Notes under the pieces: model-generated
The model's database searches: none
What the model saw: only the letters and a program-made list of their open reading frames with translations
Told to the model about the DNA's origin: nothing
In this document: one piece after another, positions 53,701-62,700 of the stretch
Layout: the number at the start of each line of letters is the position of its first letter
Numbering within the stretch: the first letter of the stretch is position 1
Translations under genes and position numbers: made by a program
NCBI GenBank assembly: GCA_921293015.1
Contig: OV121081.1
Coordinates: forward strand, 46,029,877 to 46,093,876
Direction: 5' to 3'
From: Phorcus lineatus
Taxonomy: Eukaryota; Mollusca; Gastropoda; Trochida; Trochidae
DNA length: 64,000 nucleotides

Positions 53701-56700
53701 AAGGGTGCGCAGTATTATAGGTATATCGGTATATTGCAATACCGGTAAAGTCTTCCATAAATATCGTAGGTGTTAGAATTAACAATTTCATTGTAAAATT
53801 GCAGAAAAACGTAACAAAAACACACTATGATTTTAACGAAAAGTTTGAACTTGCAAAGTGAAAATAGCACAGACATGTTAAAAGTACATAACCAGTCACT
53901 TAATTATCTCTCTTTACAAAATGGCGTCCAGTTGAGCATTGATTACTGTTGAAATGGCTGTTATTTAGTCAAGCAAACATGGAAAAACTAAAATATGAAA
54001 AGTTCCAATATATTGCAATAAGCTTTTCTGTATCGCAATATATTGGGATATTGAAATGAGGAGCGATACCCATCCTTAGTAAAGGGGAATGTTAGAGTTT
54101 GCAGTTCAGTGTAGCATGTTTGAGGGGCGGGATAGCGCAGTGGTCCCGCCAGGGGCTCGACTACTTTGTCTGCAGTAGAGAACTGTGCTTCACACAGTCA
54201 AGTTTGTGTGCAATTCTACACTGAATTTCAGTGCAGTACCACCCATGGTTCGCTAGTTCCAGCCGATGCTCACAGATTTTTTTGCATTGCATAGCCACAA
54301 TTGTGTTGCGAGCTCTCTCCCTATAACTATACTAGCTGCTGCGATATCAGTTTAATACTCTTGAAAGCGGCATTTAACCCTATATCACCTAAACAGGCTC
54401 ACCTCACCTCACAATACCATGTTGGAAATATTTGAATATTAGGGAAAATCACATTTAATTCAGGGATTTCAGTGCAGCACAACTTATAATTCATGAATTC
54501 AGCAATATCTGTGAATAAATGGAATTCAGTACAGATGTACCTGGGATTCAGTATGGTATCACATGTAATTAAGGAATTCAGACATTTATACCTGGGATTC
54601 AGCGTAGTACCACCTGTATTAAGGAATTCAGTACAGTTATACCTCGGATTCAGTATGGTACCACATGTAATTAAGGAATTCAGTACAGTTATACCTCGGA
54701 TTCAGTATGGTACCACATGTAATTAAGGAATTCAGTACAGTTATACAACAACTGTATTTAAGGAAATCAGTACAGTTATACCCGGGTTTTAGTATAGTAC
54801 TGTCTGTAATTCAGAAGAAAATTCAGTACATTACAACCTGTAACTAAGGAATTAAATTCAGTACCATTTGTTACTCATAATTTCATTACAATACAACCTG
54901 TAAGGGACCGGTCATTTAATCCAGGGGGGGTGGCCCAGGGTTTTTTCTCTTTGGATTGTCTATAAAAATGTGGCCCTCCCAAACTCGTCGCAATTTTTTT
55001 CATGGCCCTTCCAATTTAAGCGTATTTTTTTCATGACCCTCCCTCAAATCATATCTATGAAAGTTCTTGAAATTGGTCTTTGAAGATTTATGGTCGGTTC
55101 TACATTCAATTTTTTGTTTTCCAAAAGAGAAACTTTTTAAAGTAAAGCTTGAAATAATGTTGAAAAAAACAACAGATTTACCCTTTCATTGATGGGTTTA
55201 ACATGATATCTGATAATGGTCTATAGTGTTTTAAAATCAGTTTAATAAATAGGTTTTGAATACTATTGCTTATAATACACACAAATGTTTAACATAGTTT
55301 AAATTCTATCTTTAATTTTATCTTACTTTTAAGGCTCATTTTTTATTTATTTTTAAAAATCAAATCACAATGTCTTTTTTATCGTAAAATAACAAAATAG
55401 GTTAGCACTGAGGAACAGAAGGAATTTATTTTATGGATGATCAACTTCTTTATTCAATTTACTTTCAACAGAGATAAAAAGAGCTAAGATATTGCACTAG
55501 TTAAAATGTTCCCCCCACTGAGCTAGCAAATCCCTAATTTCAGCACTAATTTGTAGCACAAGAAATCTATAGAATTTTGAAGGTACAAACATAAGGATGA
55601 TAAAGGCACATCTATGTTTCACAGAAATTACATATGTTACATTTGTTAGATGTTACGTAATATTTAAACAATAAAGTGTAAAACCCAAAAAGTATGGAAG
55701 CTTAAGTATGAATATAGCAAATGTTCCCAATTTTTGGAATATCAACATTGGAATTTATTTTTCTGAATATGAGTATGGCTATATTAACAAATTTGCACCA
55801 ATCAAGCCATCTGCTAAAGTGTTACGGTTTCATAACTTTGTATCATTGAGAACGATTAATATAATGATTCAGATATTAATAATTTGACTAGCTGTTTTAA
55901 CTTTATGAGTCTTTTAGTTATCAAATATGCATCTTTGTTGTATAAAAATATAGCAAACACCTGTTAACTGCTTGTATAAACTCTCAGTCGAACAGAACTA
56001 CTTTTCTACTTTTTGGTTCTACAAAAATAAAGAACAATGAATTGAGCAGTGAATTCATGGTGATTTTTTATATATAAGCATGTGTTTTTAAGAATATAAA
56101 CCAGGCTTGCCCATATTCTAGAATTTTTTTCATTTGATAAGGCTTTATGATAATGTTTTAGCTCCACTTTCAATTGCTAAAGAAGGATGATTTTATAACT
56201 TTCTATTTCAAAATGACCCTCCCCAACCTTCGTATTTTTTTTCATGACCCTCCCCTGGTGGCTGTATATTTTTTTCTGACCTTCCCCTGAAAACCCCCGG
56301 CCCACCCCCTCCTGTAATAAATGACCGGTCTCTAATTCATGAATTTCAGTTCACCCACAGTTCATCAGTTCAATTATTACCAACAGGTTTTACTTCTGTG
56401 CATAGTGAAAGTGTTGACATAGGCTTTCTTCCCCCTGTACTGCAGCCTTCCTCCAACTCCACTTCTGTTGCAGGTTACTGGACAAATGTCCTCCAGGGAC
56501 CATCTTCATCGTCATGTGTTTTCTATGTCGAACCATCGAAGCTCTTGGGTGTTCTGCATTCATCACCGCTAGCTTTGCCATAGTTGCCTACTCGTTTCCA
56601 GACCATGTGGCCACTGTCTTTGTAAGTATTCAACTGTTAAGTTGTTATTTTGTCCCTCCTGTTACATTTACATAACAGAGCTGTAAATCCATCCTTAGAA

Positions 56701-59700
56701 AATAATAGGTTAGTTTCATTAACTTACATACAGTATTTATGAAAAGTGCTTATGAATTTTTTTTTAGCCAATCGATTATTTTACAATCAAGAAAAGTGTT
56801 TACATTATGATATATAAGAATTCAATTATTTTGTACATATTTTGAGTACAAAGCTGATTTGAGTGTTTGTGTTTTCTTTAAGGGGACATTGGAGACATTC
56901 AGTGGATTGGGAATGATGGTCGGTCCACCTATAGGCGGGGCCTTGTATGAGGTGAGGTTCCAGTTATCATAGTTTTGATTTCTTTCTTTATGTATCTATC
57001 TCAAAATGGTAAGCATATACAGCTTTAGATCAATGGGTCATTGGACTTATTGTGTCAGAAGTAAAGAACTTTGAAGTATGCAGTAACAGTGGCAGAAAAC
57101 GCAGGGGGTATGGGAAGGAGGCTAAAGGGGTGCATACACCCAATTCTAGTCAAGTCAGTCTCCTTTCCCCTTTTCAACATGCTCCCCACCCATTGTTCAA
57201 ATGCTTTCATTTTAAAGCATAGATGTGGTACATTTGATTACTGTATGTATGTAGGGGAAATGAAAAATTTTGAGTGTTTACCAAAGGATTAAAGAAATAA
57301 CATAATTGCATCCGTAGGATATATTTATATCCATTTGGTTAATGTTTTATAAGAACTCAAGATATTTTGCCATTCCATTCCATTCTAAAAATTATAATTA
57401 AATTCTAATAATGATGCATTTCATATACGATGCCCTTTCTTTATTCTATAATTATGTTGGTTTTTGAACGTCTTTAAAAAAAAAAATTCAATCTTTGTAT
57501 ATTTCAATATGACAAAATTCATTTTAAGTGGTCTGCAATTTCAGGCTGGTGGTTATGGTGTCCCTTTCTGGACTCTCGGATGTCTCGTCTTCGTGTGTGG
57601 CCTCATCTGTTACTTCATCATGCCAACATCAGATCGTAAGTGACGCTTTTTAATTTATTTTCATTAGTAAGATATAATTTTCATGTTTTAACTTATCATT
57701 TCATTCATGAATATTATTTGCTGTTAAGTTATATATGCAATCAAAATAAACCCACAATGTAGAAATTGAATTTTCTCAAAAAAACATCATTATTTGTTAA
57801 AATGTACACCAGGCTGTTCTTGCTTTAAGTTTTCAGACTGATTTGAGCAACTTTTTAAAAGAAATTTCAAAATAACATTTTCAGACTTTTTACATTTGTT
57901 GAAATAAGTTTGTACATAAATATCAAAATTTTGGACTGAATAATTATCTACAGGAAGTATAATTATTTTGAATTTTAATTCAAATTATGATTTTTTTAAA
58001 TGGCACTTTATCACTAATGAAGTTTAATAACCATTCAACAGTTACCATTTCTTTATGCCTTGACAAAATTATTTTCAATGATTAATTCGTTACAATTTCT
58101 ATATGTGATACTCTGAATTTGATAATAAAAAATGAACAGACTTTCTTTAAAACTTTCAAGTAAGCTTGTGTTTTTTACAAACAAACCAGACTATCTGAAA
58201 ACATTAGAGAAGCCTGCTATGAGTAGTCTTCTAGATTATCAATATTCCTTCCAGCTAGATTGTATTCGAATCCCGACAGGGGCTCGGCAACTTTGTCTGT
58301 AGAAGAGAACTGTTCTACACGCAGTCAGGTTTGGGTGCAGTGCTACACTGAAATTCAGCGCAGTACCACCCATGGTTCGCTAGTTCCAGCCGATGCTCGC
58401 AGGTTTCACCGCAATGCATAGCCACAATGGTGTTGCGGGCTTTCTCCATGCAATAATACTAGCAGCCACGATATATGTGAAATAATCTTGAAAGCGGCGT
58501 TAAACACCAACTCACCTCACCTCACCTCCAGCGAGATAGTCTCATTTTTGCAGCTGATCCAATCTGACATTAACCCAACTTGCCCCGGAGGTCTTAACAC
58601 ATACCAGTCTCCAATAATGGTCTATCTAAACCTTACTGCATTGCACTAGTATTTGTAACTTGAGTGCAATGCCTTCTTTGACTATGAATAGCAGCAGTCT
58701 CCAGATTTATCTGATAAGACTTTCAAGTTCAGCCCCAGTAAGCTAAAGAACTGACATAGAAAAGTTTATCAAATGCAGCAAGGCTCTATATAGCCAATAT
58801 TTGGGACTGCATCAGTTATTGTTATGAGGAAAGTTTAAATTAACTAGAAGAAAAATGAATGTGCTTTATATACTTTCAGAGGTACGCGAGCCATACAAAG
58901 GGTCGATGTTTACACTCCTGAAAGATTTCCAGGTGTGGGTGACATGTTTCTCTATCTTCTGCGGCTCCTTGTCGCTTGGCTTTCTGGATCCAACATTGGC
59001 CACTCATCTTAAGCCTGTGAGTATAGCCGTGTATTATGACAGATATAATTTCATTTAATATATGTGAAAAGCAAAAAGTTAAGAGCATTGAAATAAATGC
59101 TAGCAATCTCTAGCCATCAAGTTTCTTTAGACCTCTAAGGCATATGTAACAAAATGTCATTATGACTTTCAGCTGAGGACAAATTTTTCCTTGGGTTTAT
59201 AAAAGAAAGGGATTGACAGAATTCATAAGTCCATATTATGTCTATTTGTCCATATATGAATAATACATATTATCATACCTCATGTAAGAATGCCGATCTC
59301 TGATTGGTCCACGTGACCCTAAACAAATATCCATATTCACCGCCGCCGAGGGATGATAAATCCCTAATACCCCGCTACATGAGTAAAGCGTGCTTCCACG
59401 TCAATCAATCAAAGTCACGTGATCAGGTCATAGGTGTTGTTCATTTCTGTTTGTCTTTTTACTAATAGAGAGCAAGTTTTGAATAATACATTAAGACATT
59501 CGGTATGATAAATTCGTTATAACATTCCGTCCTGGGTAACATAGGGATATATTATTCCCTTGAAAGGTATTATGCAACTCGCGTTCCGCTCGTTGCATAA
59601 AACCTTTCGCGGGAATAATATATCCCTATGTCACCCTCGACGGAATGTTATAACTTATAATTAACAATAAAGAAAATATTAGAATAAATAGTTGTTGTCA

Positions 59701-62700
59701 GTGCCCCGTTATATAATTATGCATGATAATTGCAATGCATATTTTTAAAATTGATTGAGTGCTATTTTGATTAGTAATGAAAACAAATACAACCTGCAGA
59801 ATACCCTTAGATTTCTGTTCCACAAAACAAAGCCTTAATGAACTGTTATGAGTTATGATTTTAATGAGATTCACCTGAGTAATAACTTTGCCTGTCTGTT
59901 TTTGCAATCTTGCTATGAAATAAACTGATAATGTTATTTGTTTATAATGTTGTTTTGTATGGAGAGTCAGAAAAAAAAAATTTAATGAAATTTATGACTG
60001 ATTTTATTGAAAGTTTTTGTAATCTGTTTCAGTTTGGGCTGAACACCCTCATTGTTGGTTTCATATTCCTCATTGCCCCGGGGATCTACGCCTTCACCGC
60101 TCCTGTCTGGGGGTGGGTCGGAGACAGAAAGGTGAGGGTCAGAGGCTGCATTTGAAATATTTTATTTTTGGTTGAAATGACTCATTTTGTGAAGGCAAAG
60201 TAAAAAAAAATCAAAGTGTCAAGGTTTTTTACATGATGTTCTCTTTATATACAGAAGCAGATGGATACATATTTTTCCATTCTGTGTCTATATTCTTTTG
60301 AAATTGTAAACAATCTTTAAAGTACAGTCGGGGCGGGATAGCGCAGTGGTTAGCGCGTTCAGCTTCGGATCAGAAGGTCCGTGGTTCGAATCCCGCCAGG
60401 GGCTCGGTAACTTTGTCTGCAGTAGAGAACTGTTCGACACGCAGTCAGGTTTGGGTGCAATGCTACACTGAAATACAGCGCAGTACCACCCATGGTTTGC
60501 TAGTTCCAGCCGATGCTCGCAGGTTTCACCGCAATGCATAGCCACAATGGTATTGCGGGCTTTCTCCCTGCAATAATACTAGCAGCCGCGATATAAGTGA
60601 AATAATCTTGAAAGCGGCGTTAAGCACCAACTCACCTCACCTCACCTTAAAGTACAGTAGTAAATAAGACACTGAAAATGGAAAAAAGATAAAGACCAAA
60701 TTTTGCTTGTTGTGTTATAGTTTAACACCTTTTATCAAAGCCTATGAGAGTCCTGTTGAGCAATATAGAAATGTGCTTTAACAATGTTAAGGAATTGGTC
60801 AAACGCACCTAATCATGCTTTATAATTCTTAAAAATGTGAAATATTCAGTAACTAAAAAAACTAAAAATCAAATAAAAAATCTTTATGTACACAATGATT
60901 GGTTTTTTTTATTTGACCCTGTATAACATTGTGCTTAGGATCTATAAAAATGCTTAACTTGTGGATATAAGAACTAGGAATAAAACAACACTAGAAGACC
61001 TGTCTAAGAGCAGTTATGGAGTATCAGCACGTGGATCCACTTAAGGATGCCGAGACAGCACAAACTGAAGTTGGGTAAAACTATGAGGACGAGAAAGCCG
61101 TCCACAACACTCAGAGTTATCCGCGAAAATGCCAGAATGGTGTTGTTAAATGTGGTCGGTTGACTCCTTCATCAGACTTCAGTTGATCAACTATTTCGAA
61201 TTCATTCTTATCCTTTTAAATGGAATCTGATTTCAGGGTCAAGTGAAATCTCTGATGATATTTGGGAACTTCTTCGCATGCATAGGATTTTTAGTAATGG
61301 GTCCTTGTCCATTCCTGCCCTTCCTGCCATTGTGAGTATCTCAATGTTCCTATTATCTACACGGACATGTATCATCAAAATGTACCTCAATACAGATGTT
61401 TGTCATGACATAATTCTTACGCAATCTAAAACCTGAGGTTGTAGTCTTCAATTTGAACCATAACTAATTAGCAGAGGAAAGTTCTACTGTGTTGAAATAA
61501 AAGTTGATTTTACAGGGTCTAAGCTAAGGTGAGCTTCATAAATTACCAAACTTACTGGCTGGTCTATTTGTTGACTTTCAATAAAGTGAATTCCACTCTT
61601 TTCAAAGTTCTTGAAACACCCTTTAAAAGACTAGTATATCTATATTTCAGTAAGTTATGGACTGTGATAGTGAGTTTATTGATGTTCGGACTGTTTGTGG
61701 GATGTGCTCTCATCCCTACACTCACTGCACTGCTCATCCAGGCAAAGTAAGTATAGTAACTAAAATGGTTATTCCCTCATTGTAATATAATGATCTGTTT
61801 TTAAGTTCTTTAAGACTGCCCTGATTTTCAATATTGAGATATTTTGTTGTAGGGATGACTGTTGGCTTATTGCGTTATTAATAGTCTATTGCAGCCTAAA
61901 ACTGTGATAGCAATAGACTATTGTGATCCTCTATTGTGATCCACTATAATTGCAATTGCGATAATTTTCGATCCAAATAAAAACTATTTCAGATGTTATT
62001 CCCAAAAATTTTGTAAGGAACATCTGATCTATGAAACAGATTTCACCCATTTTACACCATAAGTTCACCGCTCTGAAAAATATTTTTCATCTTTAACCAT
62101 TTAGAAGCGAAATGAATTCAAATAAACTGGCTTGAGTACTTATGAAAGTCATCATAAATAAGGAAAGAAAAGGAAGAACTACACTTTCAAAACCATCACT
62201 ATATTAACTTACTATTAAGGCATTGATGGTGTATAAATAGAGAACTATTGCAAAGATGATTATTGTAATGCATCCATATTTCAACTTACTATTGATGCAG
62301 CGATGGTGTGTCGATTGAGAATTATTGCAAAGATGATTGTTGCAATGCATTCATATTTCAATGTCTTTTTACACCCCAACTGGTCGTTCATATAATAATC
62401 AGCTCGAAAACTTAGTATATTGAATATTGAGTGGTCTTTTTAATATGTCATGTTCATTAAGCGTAAGAAGCACTCGTAAAATACTCTCAATCACACTGGT
62501 TATGACTTTCTGAAGGGCTTTTGATGTTTGTGTTTTGCTTATTAACACAATAGAATCACGGAGGATAAATTGCCCACTTGTCATTCATAGTGACTTAAGC
62601 ATGATTTACTCTACAATCTCCCTGATTCAGATAATCTCTGTTATTTAGATAACTTCCTGAACATTATTTTCTTCTTGTTGTTTTCAGAAAAAATGGATTT

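Noticed and set aside
56398-56583. Frame overlapping SLC18B1 exon 4 in another phase
   Set aside because: Shadow of the real exon, which aligns to the transporter in the phase set by exon 3.
60331-60400. Apparent tRNA-Arg gene
   Set aside because: The anticodon stem pairs poorly and it continues into a SINE body with a tail and target-site duplication.
60288-60545. Minus-strand frame with RDSNHGPSDPKLNAL
   Set aside because: Antisense reading of the tRNA-Arg SINE; a similar peptide appears at 24949-25206 from the decayed copy.
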